A stretch of DNA of 64,000 nt, taken from assembly GCA_965223035.1 (NCBI GenBank), contig OZ244980.1:1612001-1676000 (forward strand), read 5' to 3'. The translations under genes and the position numbers were made by a program. Position 1 is the first letter of the stretch, and each line of letters opens with the position of its first letter. Origin of the DNA: CAMDPA01 sp965223035 (GTDB lineage: Bacteria > Pseudomonadota > Alphaproteobacteria > Rhizobiales > Hyphomicrobiaceae). Below, one piece after another: positions 18,106 through 27,537 of this stretch. The notes under the pieces are model-generated. The model searched no databases and was not told the origin of the DNA. It was given only the letters and a program-made list of their open reading frames with translations.

Positions 18106-18699
18106 ATGCGCGGCATGGATCGGACGGTTCCCAGCCGGCTGGCGCTGAGCTTGCCCAATATCTTAACCTATCTGCGGTTGGTCGCGGTGCCGCTCGTCGT
18201 CGTCAGCTTGACGCTTGTCGGCGGCGATCTTGGACGGTGGCTGGCGTTTGGGCTGTTTGTCGCCGCCAGTGTGACCGACTGGTTGGACGGTTACCTTGCC
18301 CGGGCGTGGTCGCTACAATCCAAGCTCGGCCAGATGTTGGATCCGATCGCGGATAAACTGCTGGTCGGGACGACGCTGTTGATGTTGGTTCACGATCAGA
18401 CCATCGATGGCGTGTCGATCTGGGCGGCGTTGATCGTGTTGAGCCGCGAAATCTTGGTGTCGGGCATGCGGGAGTTCCTTGCAGGGTTGAACGTCACGGT
18501 GTTGGTCTCGCGCCTGGCGAAATGGAAGACAGCCGTTCAAATGGTGGCGCTTGCGGTGTTGTTGGTTGCTCCCGCGCTGATGACCTATCAAACCGAAGTG
18601 CATGGGTTCGGCATCGCATGCTTGTGGCTCGCGGCTTTGCTGACGCTTTGGACGGGCTACGATTACCTTAAAGCCGCGCTGCGCCACTTGGTGCAATGA
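18106..18699 (+). CDS. pgsA: CDP-diacylglycerol-glycerol-3-phosphate 3-phosphatidyltransferase
   Basis: 197 residues (194 if the ATG at 18115 is used). It contains the CDP-alcohol phosphotransferase motif D-x2-DG-x2-AR-x8-G-x3-D-x3-D in TDWLDGYLARAWSLQ...GQMLDPIADK. It makes phosphatidylglycerol phosphate in the inner membrane. pgsA followed by moaD and moaE is a recurrent alphaproteobacterial order; the usual uvrC upstream is absent here, replaced by the chromate transporter. Confidence 0.92.
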   Translation: MRGMDRTVPSRLALSLPNILTYLRLVAVPLVVVSLTLVGGDLGRWLAFGLFVAASVTDWLDGYLARAWSLQSKLGQMLDPIADKLLVGTTLLMLVHDQTIDGVSIWAALIVLSREILVSGMREFLAGLNVTVLVSRLAKWKTAVQMVALAVLLVAPALMTYQTEVHGFGIACLWLAALLTLWTGYDYLKAALRHLVQ

Positions 18700-18742
18700 C
18701 GAGGCCAACGTGAGGCAGGTGTGGACGTGGAGCGACGGACCG

Positions 18743-18997
18743 ATGGTGAAGCTGGTCTATTTTGCGTGGGTCCGTGAGCGGATTGGCAAGAGCGGTGAGC
18801 AGCTTGAGGTGCCTGCCGAGATCGGCACCGTTGCCGAGCTGATCGATTGGCTCAGCGCACGCGGTCCGGAGTATGCGAACGCTTTCGCGCGGCCGGAGGT
18901 GATCCGGACCGCGATTGACCACACCCATGTCAAATCCAGCGCCCGGATCGATGGCGCGCAGGAAATTGCCTTCTTTCCACCGGTGACGGGAGGGTAG
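18743..18997 (+). CDS. moaD: Molybdopterin synthase small subunit
   Basis: 84 residues from ATG 18743, ending in the essential Gly-Gly (PPVTGG) that becomes the thiocarboxylate sulfur donor. The ubiquitin-like start VKLVYFAWVRERIGK and VAELIDWLSARG are typical. An in-frame ATG at 18710 would add 11 residues without homology. moaE follows 5 bases after the stop. Confidence 0.93.
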   Translation: MVKLVYFAWVRERIGKSGEQLEVPAEIGTVAELIDWLSARGPEYANAFARPEVIRTAIDHTHVKSSARIDGAQEIAFFPPVTGG

Positions 18998-19002
18998 CGG
19001 CG

Positions 19003-19479
19003 ATGGTGGTGCGTGTTGAGCAAGCCGATTTCGACATCGGTGCCGAGGTGCGCCGGCTGACGGCGGAGCGCACCGACATCGGCGCGGTGGTGACCTTCAC
19101 GGGCACGGTGCGCGACTCGGCGGGCGATCGCGGCATAGCCAGCATGACGCTCGAGCACTATCCGGGCATGACGGAGGCGGAGCTGGCCCGCGTGGAGCGC
19201 CTGGCGACGGCGCGCTGGCCGCTGCAGGCCAGTCTCGTTATCCACCGCTACGGCCAGCTCCGGCCCGGAGACAATATCGTGCTGGTCATCACCGCTTCGG
19301 CGCATCGGCATGCGGCCTTTGAGGCGGCCGCGTTTTTGATGGATTATCTCAAAACCTCCGCTCCGTTTTGGAAGAAGGAGGTCGGGCCAGATGGGACCGG
19401 CCATTGGGTCGATGCGCGGGAGACGGACCAATCGGCGATCGACCGATGGGCATGGGTGCTGAGCGATAAGGACGCGTGA
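19003..19479 (+). CDS. moaE: Molybdopterin synthase catalytic subunit
   Basis: 158 residues. VVTFTGTVRD, MTLEHYPGMTE, VIHRYGQLRPGDNIVLV and APFWKKEV are the standard MoaE blocks, the last carrying the catalytic lysine region. With MoaD it converts cyclic pyranopterin monophosphate to molybdopterin. It directly follows moaD. Confidence 0.94.
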   Translation: MVVRVEQADFDIGAEVRRLTAERTDIGAVVTFTGTVRDSAGDRGIASMTLEHYPGMTEAELARVERLATARWPLQASLVIHRYGQLRPGDNIVLVITASAHRHAAFEAAAFLMDYLKTSAPFWKKEVGPDGTGHWVDARETDQSAIDRWAWVLSDKDA

Positions 19480-19628
19480 GGCGCCGCTGGTCGGCACCCG
19501 CCGGACCAGCCTCGGCCGGGTTTTTTGCGCGAGGGTCCCACGACGGACACAAAATCCGCGTACGGGTTGGCAGGTGGGCCATTTGGGCCGGGGTGGCTTG
19601 CGCGGCCAGCCGGAGCGAGACGTTGAAG

Positions 19629-19750
19629 TCTGTTCCGCCTGAGGCGGATGAGCGTTGCCGGCCCGCCCCCGCCCGGCCACCCACATAGGTGTGCCATGGC
19701 ATGGCCGGGCGGGAGAGCGGGATGGTCCCAGCTCATACTGAAAAGCTATA
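19629..19750. repeat. Dispersed palindrome, module C
   Basis: Begins GTTCCGCCTGAGGCGGA and carries a long hairpin with arms GCCCGGCCACCCA and TGGCCGGGCGGG, ending GGGATGGTCCCAGCTCAT. It is one of the best-preserved copies and occupies the gap before the penicillin-binding protein. Confidence 0.75.
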
Positions 19751-19772
19751 GACCGGGCGGGTAGATCAATCG

Positions 19773-22196
19773 ATGTTGAGGGTGTGGCGGCTATTGACTC
19801 GGGTGGGCGAGCTAAGCCTCGCCGGGCCGGCCCGAATCGTGCGTTTTACGCTGAACTTGGTGGCGCTGCCGTGGCTCGGGCCGCTGCGCTACCTGGTGCA
19901 CGCCGCCCTGCTTTACGTGGTGTTTGCCGTCGTCTTGGTCTATGTCGTCGCGCCGATCCGGGGGCTGGTCGGTGCGGTCTACATGGCCGAAAAACTGCAC
20001 TACGACGCAGAGCGTTGGCTGGCGACCGCGATCTACGACGGGTCGGGCAATTTCGTGGGCACCTTCGACCCACGGCTCGATAGCCAGCGCGACGTCAACT
20101 ACTCCGACGCGCCGATCGAGTTTGGCGACTACATCGCCAATCCCGACCATAAGTCGATCCCCGTTCGCGATGTCCCAGCGCACTACTGGGCCTGCTTGGT
20201 GTTTCAAGAAGACCGCCATCTTGGCGGACTGTCCAATCCGTTCGGAATCGACCTTTTGGGGGTGTTGAAGATCCCGCTGTCGACAGTGCATCGCAGCATC
20301 AAGCTGCGCCGACCAAGCCTCGGGGTGGGCGGCTCGACCTTGCCGATGCAAGTGGCGCGCGTGATCTACAAAACGCCGCCACGGGTCGACGAAGGGCCGC
20401 TGGAAAAGTTCGGCCGCAAGCTGCAGGAGTGGTGGCTAGCACCGGTGATCTATCGTGTTCTGACCCGCGATGGCGATGACACGCTGTTCCAGCGTTGGGC
20501 GGCCAATCACATCTGGCTGGCGCAGCGCACCGGTGGCCAACCGCTGCACGGCGTCGAGGTGACCAGCCGGATCGTGTTCGGCAAGCAGGCCAGCGACCTG
20601 ACGATCGCGGAGCAATTCGTGCTGGCCTCAGCCGTCAATAAACCGATAATTTTGCTGGAAGGCAGTCAACGTCTCAATGCCGTGCGCTTGGATCGCTGGC
20701 GCTACATCGCGGAGGTGCGTGCCCGTACGTGCGCGGAACGGCTATTGACCGACCCTAAGCAGCAAAAGGATGTGCTGTTCGAATTGATCAACCTGGCCAG
20801 CGGTCCCCCCGATCCCAAGGTTAGGCCACGACTGCAAACCGCGCTTAGGCGCCATGCACCGCGCATGGCCCGGCGGGCTGAGGCCAATCCGATCGTTCGC
20901 GCCAATGCGCTGATGCCCGCGGCGCGGCTGGGGCTGAGAGAGGAGATGAAGAAGGTTTGGGGTTTTGCGTGGCGCAGTCACGTGCGCGGGGTCAGAACGA
21001 CGCTTGACGTCGGCGAGAATTTGGCCCTTCGCGCGCGCCTGATGACGACGATGGCGACGACACAACGGCGCTGGGCCAGTCGGATCGATCCCAACTATAC
21101 GTTGGATCCGAAGCAAGTGGGACCCGATCTCAAGAGTCCGCAGGTGGTGGTGGTCGCCGCCAACCTCAGAGGCGAGATCATTCGCTACTTCGATACATCG
21201 CAGACGGCACCCTATTTCGGATCATCCAGCGCCCGCGATGCCCTTACCGGGCAGTATCGGCCGGCCCGCGAATCCCGCCGCATCGCCTCGACCGGAAAGA
21301 TCATCGCTGCCATCGGCATCGCCAACCAATTGCTTGGCGGCGCCGCCGCCAGCTACAGCGACGATCAGGCGCCCGCCGATGCTGCGATCGACACCTGCCG
21401 ACGCGGCGCGTTGACGCGCCGCAGGCGTGCCGAGGTGGCGTTCGCGTGCTCGCTTAACCGACCGGTCGAATGGCGACTAGCGCGGGTCGGTCAACGGCGG
21501 GTGCGTCGTATCATCGATCAACTTGGTTTCGCCATGCCAAGGGCGCCGTCGGCCGACCTGGCAACACCGCCCTCCACGGCCGCGGTGCGCGGCCTGGTGA
21601 CCGGCTCGCCGCAACGGGTCCACCACATGGCCGCTATCGTACTCGCGGCGCTAGTGCGCCGTGGCCATCGACCGGTGGCGCCACCGACTCTGGTCAAGGG
21701 CTACGATCTAACGAACCGCAGCGAGGGCAAGCACTTTGCCCGCGATCGGTCGTGGGACGTGGTGCCGAACCAGTTGATCCGGCGTGATGGTCACAGTTTG
21801 TTGCGGGCGCTGCTGCGCGCACCGATGTGCTATGAAAAGGACGGCAAGTCACATGGGACACTGAAGGTCCTGGCTGACTGGTGTGCCCAGCGTCGGCGGG
21901 AGGTTCGGTTGCATTTTGCCAAGACCGGTACCGACGTTGGCAGCGATGCCAGCGCCACGGTCGACGCTTGGATCACGGGCGGCATCCAGTTCACCAACGG
22001 AGCGGCCTACTCCTATGTGGTCTTGGTTGGGACCGGCTCGACGGCCGAGCCGTGGGCTCATAATCTGCATGCGTCTCAGGTGGCTGCGCCTTTGTTGAGA
22101 ACCTTGCTTGTCGACCTTGACAAGCACGCCAAGCGCCACCGGCGTCGGGCCAGTCGATCGCGCCCTCGAAACGGTAATCGGCCTGCGGTTCGTTGA
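19773..22196 (+). CDS. Bifunctional class A penicillin-binding protein (GT51 transglycosylase + transpeptidase)
   Basis: 807 residues. After an N-terminal membrane anchor (about residues 45-70), the GT51 domain shows the catalytic Glu in FQEDRHLGG and the GGSTLPMQVAR box (the usual GGSTITQQL variant). The C-terminal transpeptidase has SxxK as ASTGK, SxN as CSLN, and KTG as AKTGTDVG. It would polymerise and cross-link peptidoglycan in the periplasm. Sequence is far from the standard PBP1a/1b (for example QVARVIYKTPP), so it is a divergent member. It stands alone. Confidence 0.85.
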   Translation: MLRVWRLLTRVGELSLAGPARIVRFTLNLVALPWLGPLRYLVHAALLYVVFAVVLVYVVAPIRGLVGAVYMAEKLHYDAERWLATAIYDGSGNFVGTFDPRLDSQRDVNYSDAPIEFGDYIANPDHKSIPVRDVPAHYWACLVFQEDRHLGGLSNPFGIDLLGVLKIPLSTVHRSIKLRRPSLGVGGSTLPMQVARVIYKTPPRVDEGPLEKFGRKLQEWWLAPVIYRVLTRDGDDTLFQRWAANHIWLAQRTGGQPLHGVEVTSRIVFGKQASDLTIAEQFVLASAVNKPIILLEGSQRLNAVRLDRWRYIAEVRARTCAERLLTDPKQQKDVLFELINLASGPPDPKVRPRLQTALRRHAPRMARRAEANPIVRANALMPAARLGLREEMKKVWGFAWRSHVRGVRTTLDVGENLALRARLMTTMATTQRRWASRIDPNYTLDPKQVGPDLKSPQVVVVAANLRGEIIRYFDTSQTAPYFGSSSARDALTGQYRPARESRRIASTGKIIAAIGIANQLLGGAAASYSDDQAPADAAIDTCRRGALTRRRRAEVAFACSLNRPVEWRLARVGQRRVRRIIDQLGFAMPRAPSADLATPPSTAAVRGLVTGSPQRVHHMAAIVLAALVRRGHRPVAPPTLVKGYDLTNRSEGKHFARDRSWDVVPNQLIRRDGHSLLRALLRAPMCYEKDGKSHGTLKVLADWCAQRRREVRLHFAKTGTDVGSDASATVDAWITGGIQFTNGAAYSYVVLVGTGSTAEPWAHNLHASQVAAPLLRTLLVDLDKHAKRHRRRASRSRPRNGNRPAVR

Positions 22197-22200
22197 TTTA

Positions 22201-22293
22201 TAGCGTTTCAGTGTTGGCTGGAACCATCCTGCTCCCCGTTTGATAACCCAACGGCACAACGTTACGGGTGGCCGGATGGCGGAGCGCGCTGGC
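22201..22293. repeat. Dispersed palindrome, module C (reverse orientation)
   Basis: Begins TAGCGTTTCAGTGTTGGCTG and GAACCATCCTGCTCCCC directly after the penicillin-binding protein stop; the distal end is degraded. Confidence 0.65.
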
Positions 22294-22664
22294 AATGCGA
22301 TGGCGCCATAGGCGGAAAAAATCCAACGCCACGCTCGATCGGTTATGGAGCGACTTTGCACGCTGCCGAATTGCGTGGCGCAACGAAAACCTACGCGGTG
22401 CGTCGCTATTTTTTCTCCTATTTTCTGGCTGCAGATCATCGTTCCGATCCATACGGCTGTTGCGACGGTGTTGGTCGTTGCGCGATACGCAATGCTCAAG
22501 GCACGATGATCTAGGGTGGACTTGGGCTTGGCGGGAACAGGGAGTCCAAATTTCCGCTAGCCTCGGGCAGCTGGTGCGCTTATGGTTTCGGCTTCATCTG
22601 GCGATGATTGGATGACGTGCGCAAGCGCCTATTAATAGAAAATCGAACAATGAGGAGGGAGCAC
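22294..22664. other. Intergenic region, no gene seen
   Basis: This stretch separates the penicillin-binding protein from the TctC gene. Short open frames on both strands have no recognisable motif. The right end holds the strong AGGAGGGAG ribosome site of the TctC gene. Confidence 0.4.
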
Positions 22665-23771
22665 ATGATAAATGGTCTGTCCGGTCGCGCATGGGGCCGG
22701 ACGCTGGTCATGGCTGGTGCAGCCGTGGCGATGCTCGCCAGCATGGGACTCCAACAGACGTGGGCAGCGGATTTCGCTGGCAAGCGCATTGAATGGATCA
22801 TCCCCTACGGGACCGGTGGCGGATCAAACCGCTGGGCCCGTTTCTTCGCGCCGTGGTTAACCAAGAGCCTACCCGGCCAGCCTGTGATCGCCGTCAAGAA
22901 TATGCCGGGGGCGAGCTCGACCAAGGGCACCAACTATTTCGCTCGCCGCGGCACGAAAGACGGTCTCACCATTTTTGGTAGCTCAGGCTCTACCCAGTTT
23001 CCATTTTTGCTGGGTGATCGGCGCGTGAAATATGACTATGCGGACTGGGACGTAATCCTGGCAACGCCGGTCGGCGGAATTGCCTACGTCAATGCAAATC
23101 TCGGCGTGAAATCGGTCGCAGACCTAAACAAGTTGAAGGGTAAGCAGCTCAAGTTCGGATCCCAGGGGCCGACTTCGCTCGATTTGGTTCCGCTGCTCGC
23201 CTTCGAGCTGCTCGGCCTTGACGTGAAAGCCGTGTTCGGCATGAAGGGCCGCGGTCCGGCTCGCCTGGCATTCGAACGTGGTGAGGTCGAGATCGATTAT
23301 CAGACCACACCCGCTTTCCTCAAACGGGTCACGCCGCTGGTCGACAAAGGCGTGGCGGTTCCGATCCTGACGTGGGGCATGTTGGACGCGAACGGCAAAC
23401 TGATCAGAGACCCGACATTCCCGGACCTGCCGCATCTCGGCGAAGCCTATGAGATGGTGCATGGCAAGAAGCCCAGTGGTTTGGCCTGGACCGCATGGAA
23501 GACCTTTTTCGCGGCGGGCTATCCCGCGCAAAAGATGATCTTCATCAAGAAGGGTACGCCCAAGGACATCATCGATACCTATCGTGCGTCGATGGCCAAA
23601 ATGGTCAAATTGCCTGGGTTCGAGGAGGCTGCGGCCAAGGCGCTCGGCAATTACCCGCAAGCGGTGGGCGCCAAGGCGCAGAAGCTGAAGGAGATCGCCT
23701 CCACGGTCAGTCCCGAGGCGAAGGCGTGGGTGCTCGATTGGCTCAAGCGCAACTATAACGCAGTGCCCTGA
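22665..23771 (+). CDS. TctC-type substrate-binding protein of a tripartite tricarboxylate transporter
   Basis: 368 residues from ATG 22665, chosen for the GGAGG site 7 bases upstream. A signal peptide ends near QQTWAADF. The mature start KRIEWIIPYGTGGGSNRWARF and VIAVKNMPGASSTKGTNYFA match the TctC/Bug fold, in which backbone loops chelate a carboxylate. It should deliver an organic acid to the TctA-TctB permease encoded next, from which it is separated by a module B/A repeat. Confidence 0.88.
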   Translation: MINGLSGRAWGRTLVMAGAAVAMLASMGLQQTWAADFAGKRIEWIIPYGTGGGSNRWARFFAPWLTKSLPGQPVIAVKNMPGASSTKGTNYFARRGTKDGLTIFGSSGSTQFPFLLGDRRVKYDYADWDVILATPVGGIAYVNANLGVKSVADLNKLKGKQLKFGSQGPTSLDLVPLLAFELLGLDVKAVFGMKGRGPARLAFERGEVEIDYQTTPAFLKRVTPLVDKGVAVPILTWGMLDANGKLIRDPTFPDLPHLGEAYEMVHGKKPSGLAWTAWKTFFAAGYPAQKMIFIKKGTPKDIIDTYRASMAKMVKLPGFEEAAAKALGNYPQAVGAKAQKLKEIASTVSPEAKAWVLDWLKRNYNAVP

Positions 23772-23823
23772 AACTTTTTGTCGACGCCAGATTGGGGTGG
23801 GGATGCGGTCCGCATCTCCGCCC

Positions 23824-23972
23824 TAGATCATCGCGCCTTAAATCGGAACCGCAACGCCGATTCCAATTGCGCCGGTTCCGATTTAAGGCGCAAAGATGAT
23901 CGCTCTTAAAGTGTAGAGCACCTGCCTTTAATCGGGATCGTTCCGATTCCGATTAAAGGCAGGTTGCTCTAG
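23824..23972. repeat. Dispersed palindromes, module B then module A
   Basis: B has arms CCTTAAATCGGAACCG and CGGTTCCGATTTAAGG around an inner AACGCCGATTCCAATTGCGC loop, with termini GATCATC and GATGATC. The linker GCTCTTAAAGTGTAGAGCA leads to module A. It lies between tctC- and tctA-like genes of the same direction. Confidence 0.88.
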
Positions 23973-24030
23973 TTTCTGTTTGGTTGGGGCGGCTGCCAGG
24001 CAGTGAAACCGATTTGAAAGAGTGGGGGCC

Positions 24031-26013
24031 ATGATTGAATCGCTGCTCGCAGCGCTCGCGGAGATCACCAGCGGTACGCATTTGCTGTATTTGGCGTTGG
24101 GCGTCGCGATGGGGCTCATCGTCGGCATTTTTCCCGGGCTGGGCGGCATCGTCGGGCTGTCGCTGCTGCTGCCTTTTCTGTACGGTATGGACCCGACCTC
24201 AGCCTTGGCCATGCTGATCGGCTTGGTGGCCGTCATTCCGACCTCTGATACCTTTACCTCAGTGTTGATGGGCATACCGGGGTCGAGCGCCTCGCAGGCG
24301 ACTGTGCTCGACGGATTTCCACTGGCGAAGCGGGGCGAGGGTGCGCGCGCGTTGGGTGCAGCCTTCTCCGCCTCGCTGTTCGGCGGTGTCATTGGCGCGA
24401 TCGTGTTGACGGTGGTCATCGTCGTTGCCAGGCCGGTGATCTTGATGTTCGGCTCCGCCGAGCTGTTCATGCTGACGATACTGGGTCTGTCGATGGTCGG
24501 CGTGCTCGCCGGGGGCAGCCTGGCCAAGGGGGTTCTCGCCTGCGGGTTGGGGCTGTTGATCGGCGCGCTTGGCGGCGCGCCGGCCACCGGAGAATACCGG
24601 ATGACGTTCGGTAGCCCCTATCTCGGCGACGGCTTGCCGCTGGTGGTCATCGGCCTAGCCATGTTTGCGGTTCCCGAGATCGTCGACCTGCTGCGATCGG
24701 GCGGGGCCATCTCGCGCAGCGGGGCCTTGGGGCAAGGTTGGATCCGTGGCCTCAAGGACATGTGGCTTTACAAATGGATCTGTGTGCGTTGTGCCGGCAT
24801 CGGCTGTGTGATCGGCGCGCTGCCCGGGCTCGGTGGCAGCGTCGTGGACTGGATTGCCTATGGCCACGTGAAGCAGACGGTCAAGGACCCCTCGCAGTTC
24901 GGTAAGGGCGATATCCGCGGTGTGTTGGCGCCTGAATCGGCCAACAACGCTAAAGAAGGGGGCGGCCTGATCCCAACCCTGCTGTTCGGTATTCCCGGCT
25001 CGGGTAGCATGGCGGTGTTTCTCGGCGGGATGGTGTTGATCGGGCTCGAGCCAGGGCCCAGCATGGTCGAGGGCAATCTCAACCTGACCTACGTCATCAT
25101 CTGGTCGCTGGCGCTGGCCAACGTCATCGGCGCGGGATCGTGTCTGTTGATCTCCAAATGGGTGGCCCAGCTGACCACCATCAGATACGCCTATCTCGCC
25201 CCCTTTATGATCATGGTGATTTGTTTCGCCGCCTATCAGGCGACGCGCGATCTGGCCGATTTGATCGCGCTGTTTGGCTTTGGATTGCTTGGCATCTTAT
25301 TCAAGCGCTTCGGATGGCCACGCCCGGCCTTCCTGATCGGCTTCGTTCTGGCTGACAATTCGGAGACCTATCTGTACCAGGCGATCCAGTTCTACGATTG
25401 GAATTTTCTGCTGCGAACCGGTGTCTGGGTGATCGCGGCGATCACGGTGGCGTCGATCTGGATGGGAACGCGCAATGCGCCGACCGGCCAGACCGACTCG
25501 GAACAAGATGTGATTGCTGCTAAGCCGACGGACATGCGGCCACAGGCCGCGTTCGCCGGCTTCGTGCTGCTGGTGTTTGTGGTCGGGCTGGTCGACGGAC
25601 TGCAGCAGTCGTTTCTCGGCGGTGTCTATACGGTGGGTATCGCCGTGGTGATGCTGCCGATGGCGGCCTACCTGCTCTATGTGACGGCGACCAACCAGAC
25701 CGAAAATCCGGCCAATTATGATCACGAGGTCGAGGGCGAGCACGTGGGCAAGCAGGGCACGGCATCGCTCGGCCATTATCTGGCCTGGCTGGGGGGGTTC
25801 ATCGTCGCGGTGATGCTGATTGGCTTCTGGCTGTCGATCATCGGGTTCTTCATTTTGTTTTTGCGGTTGAAGGCCGGCGCGTCGTGGATACGTACCGCGA
25901 TCTTGACGGTCGCCGGCGTCGGCTTCATCACCGCGCTATCCTACATCATGGTGCTCGATTTCCCACGCGGCCTGTTACAGCACAGCTACGTGCTCCCCTG
26001 GCCGATCGGATAA
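24031..26013 (+). CDS. TctA permease fused to a TctB-like C-terminal region
   Basis: 660 residues from ATG 24031 (GGGGG upstream; a GTG at 24022 is in frame). Residues 1-490 are TctA: GLIVGIFPGLGGIVGLSLLLPF near residue 30, GIPGSSASQATVLDGFPLAKRGEGARAL, and LLFGIPGSGSMAVFLGGM. Residues about 510-660 add four further helices with a charged loop, resembling the small TctB subunit (usually a separate gene of about 150 residues). The one-piece permease would work with the TctC protein upstream. Confidence 0.85.
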   Translation: MIESLLAALAEITSGTHLLYLALGVAMGLIVGIFPGLGGIVGLSLLLPFLYGMDPTSALAMLIGLVAVIPTSDTFTSVLMGIPGSSASQATVLDGFPLAKRGEGARALGAAFSASLFGGVIGAIVLTVVIVVARPVILMFGSAELFMLTILGLSMVGVLAGGSLAKGVLACGLGLLIGALGGAPATGEYRMTFGSPYLGDGLPLVVIGLAMFAVPEIVDLLRSGGAISRSGALGQGWIRGLKDMWLYKWICVRCAGIGCVIGALPGLGGSVVDWIAYGHVKQTVKDPSQFGKGDIRGVLAPESANNAKEGGGLIPTLLFGIPGSGSMAVFLGGMVLIGLEPGPSMVEGNLNLTYVIIWSLALANVIGAGSCLLISKWVAQLTTIRYAYLAPFMIMVICFAAYQATRDLADLIALFGFGLLGILFKRFGWPRPAFLIGFVLADNSETYLYQAIQFYDWNFLLRTGVWVIAAITVASIWMGTRNAPTGQTDSEQDVIAAKPTDMRPQAAFAGFVLLVFVVGLVDGLQQSFLGGVYTVGIAVVMLPMAAYLLYVTATNQTENPANYDHEVEGEHVGKQGTASLGHYLAWLGGFIVAVMLIGFWLSIIGFFILFLRLKAGASWIRTAILTVAGVGFITALSYIMVLDFPRGLLQHSYVLPWPIG

Positions 26014-26042
26014 GGCGTCGGCGCGGGGGGATGGTGGCGTGC

Positions 26043-26195
26043 TAGATCATCGCGCCTTAAATCGGAACCGCAACGCCGATTCCAATTGCGCCGGTTCCGA
26101 TTTAAGGCGCAAAGATGATCGCTCTTAAAGTGTAGAGCAACTTTCTGCCTTTAATCGGGATCGTTCCGATTCCGATTAAAGGCAGGTTGCTCTAG
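26043..26195. repeat. Dispersed palindromes, module B then module A
   Basis: Same arrangement as at 23824, almost identical in module B; module A here retains the longer GCAACTTTCTGCC left end. It lies between convergent genes, where it could end transcription from both sides. Confidence 0.88.
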
Positions 26196-26240
26196 GCGCG
26201 GCAGGCACGGCTCATCCGCCTCAGGCGGACTTGATCTAAC
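26196..26240. repeat. Truncated module C
   Basis: Only the GGCACGGCTCATCCGCCTCA GGCGGACTTGATCTAA end is present, directly joined to the A repeat. Confidence 0.5.
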
Positions 26241-26256
26241 GAGTGATCGCGACGGA

Positions 26257-27504
26257 CTAGGTGGTCGCTGCCGTCGGTGGCACCAGGTGGTCGCGTTGGC
26301 GCAGGGCGGGGAACCCCTGGCGCCAGGCCGCGGCGACGGCCAAGGCGCCCAAGCCGCCGACCACGGTGGCCGGCACGGCGCCGATCAGGCCGGCCATGGT
26401 GCCGGCGCGGAATTGACCGATCTCGTTGGAAAACGCGGTGCACAGACTGCTGACAGCGGATACCCGACCGCGCAGCTGATCGGGTGTTTCCGCCTGCACC
26501 AAGGTGATGCGGATCACCACGCTCAAAGTATCGGCGGCCCCCATGATCGCCAGGTACAGCATCGACAACATGAAGCTGTCCGACATACCGAAGCCGAGGT
26601 TGGCGAGACCGAATATGAAGACCGCCCTGAAGAGATGCGCCCCGGCCTGGCGCTCGGCGAAATTGTGGCGGGCCAGCGCCAAGCCCAACAAGAGTGCACC
26701 GATCGCCGGGGCGGAGCGCAATAGGCCGAGACCGTCAGGGCCGACGTGCAGGATGTCCTTGGCAAAGATCGGCAACAGCGCGACGGCGCCGCCCAATACG
26801 ACGACCAATAGGTCGAGGGTTATGGCGCCCAACACCACCGGTTTGGTCCACATGAACCGAAAGCCTGCGAGCATATTCGCAAGCGCGCCATCGGTGTTGG
26901 GTGCGGAGGTGCTGCGGTAGCCGATCATCGCGTTGCAGCCGGTCGCCATGCCATAAAAGGCGAGCGCGCCAGCGAACGCCAGCTGTCCATCGACGGCATA
27001 GAGCAGTCCGCCGACCGCCGGGCCGGCAACGTTGGCGGCTTGGGCGACGGCGGTGGCGATCGCCACGGCGCGGGCGAAATGCTCCGACGGCACGAGGTTG
27101 GGTAGAATGGCGGAGGTCGCGGGCACGTAGAAGGCGCGGCCGACGCCGAACAACACGATGGTCAAATAAAGCGGCCACATCGTCGTGGTGCCGCGCGCCA
27201 CAATCATCACCTGCAACAAGGTCGCCACGGTCATCACGGCGCAGCACAACGTCAGCACCAAACGCCGGTCGTAGCGATCGGTGATGTAGCCGGTCACCAG
27301 CATCAGCAAAGCGGCCGGCAGGAATTGCGCCAGCCCAACGATGCCAAGCGCGATGGCGTCGCCGGTAACATCGTAGACGTACCAGCCGATCGCCACGGTC
27401 TGGATCTGGGCGGCCAAGGTGAAGCCGAAGCGCGCGCCGACATTGAACAGAAAATCCGGATAATCGCGCCAGGGAAAGGTGGTGGCTGCGAGGCGCCCAG
27501 ACAT
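26257..27504 (-). CDS. MFS transporter (EntS/MFS_3-like)
   Basis: 415 residues, about 12 helices. GYITDRYDRRLVL near residue 75 is the loop 2-3 signature, and the second half has ETPDQLRGRVSAVSSL, typical of the enterobactin-exporter-like group. The substrate is unknown. It is downstream of a clear paralogue (33 bases between the frames), so the two form a tandem pair in one transcription unit. Its 3' end faces the tctA-like gene across a repeat. Confidence 0.86.
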   Translation of the reverse strand: MSGRLAATTFPWRDYPDFLFNVGARFGFTLAAQIQTVAIGWYVYDVTGDAIALGIVGLAQFLPAALLMLVTGYITDRYDRRLVLTLCCAVMTVATLLQVMIVARGTTTMWPLYLTIVLFGVGRAFYVPATSAILPNLVPSEHFARAVAIATAVAQAANVAGPAVGGLLYAVDGQLAFAGALAFYGMATGCNAMIGYRSTSAPNTDGALANMLAGFRFMWTKPVVLGAITLDLLVVVLGGAVALLPIFAKDILHVGPDGLGLLRSAPAIGALLLGLALARHNFAERQAGAHLFRAVFIFGLANLGFGMSDSFMLSMLYLAIMGAADTLSVVIRITLVQAETPDQLRGRVSAVSSLCTAFSNEIGQFRAGTMAGLIGAVPATVVGGLGALAVAAAWRQGFPALRQRDHLVPPTAATT

Positions 27505-27537
27505 GTTACGCGCTCCGGGCCGTCGGTGTTGCCGCGG

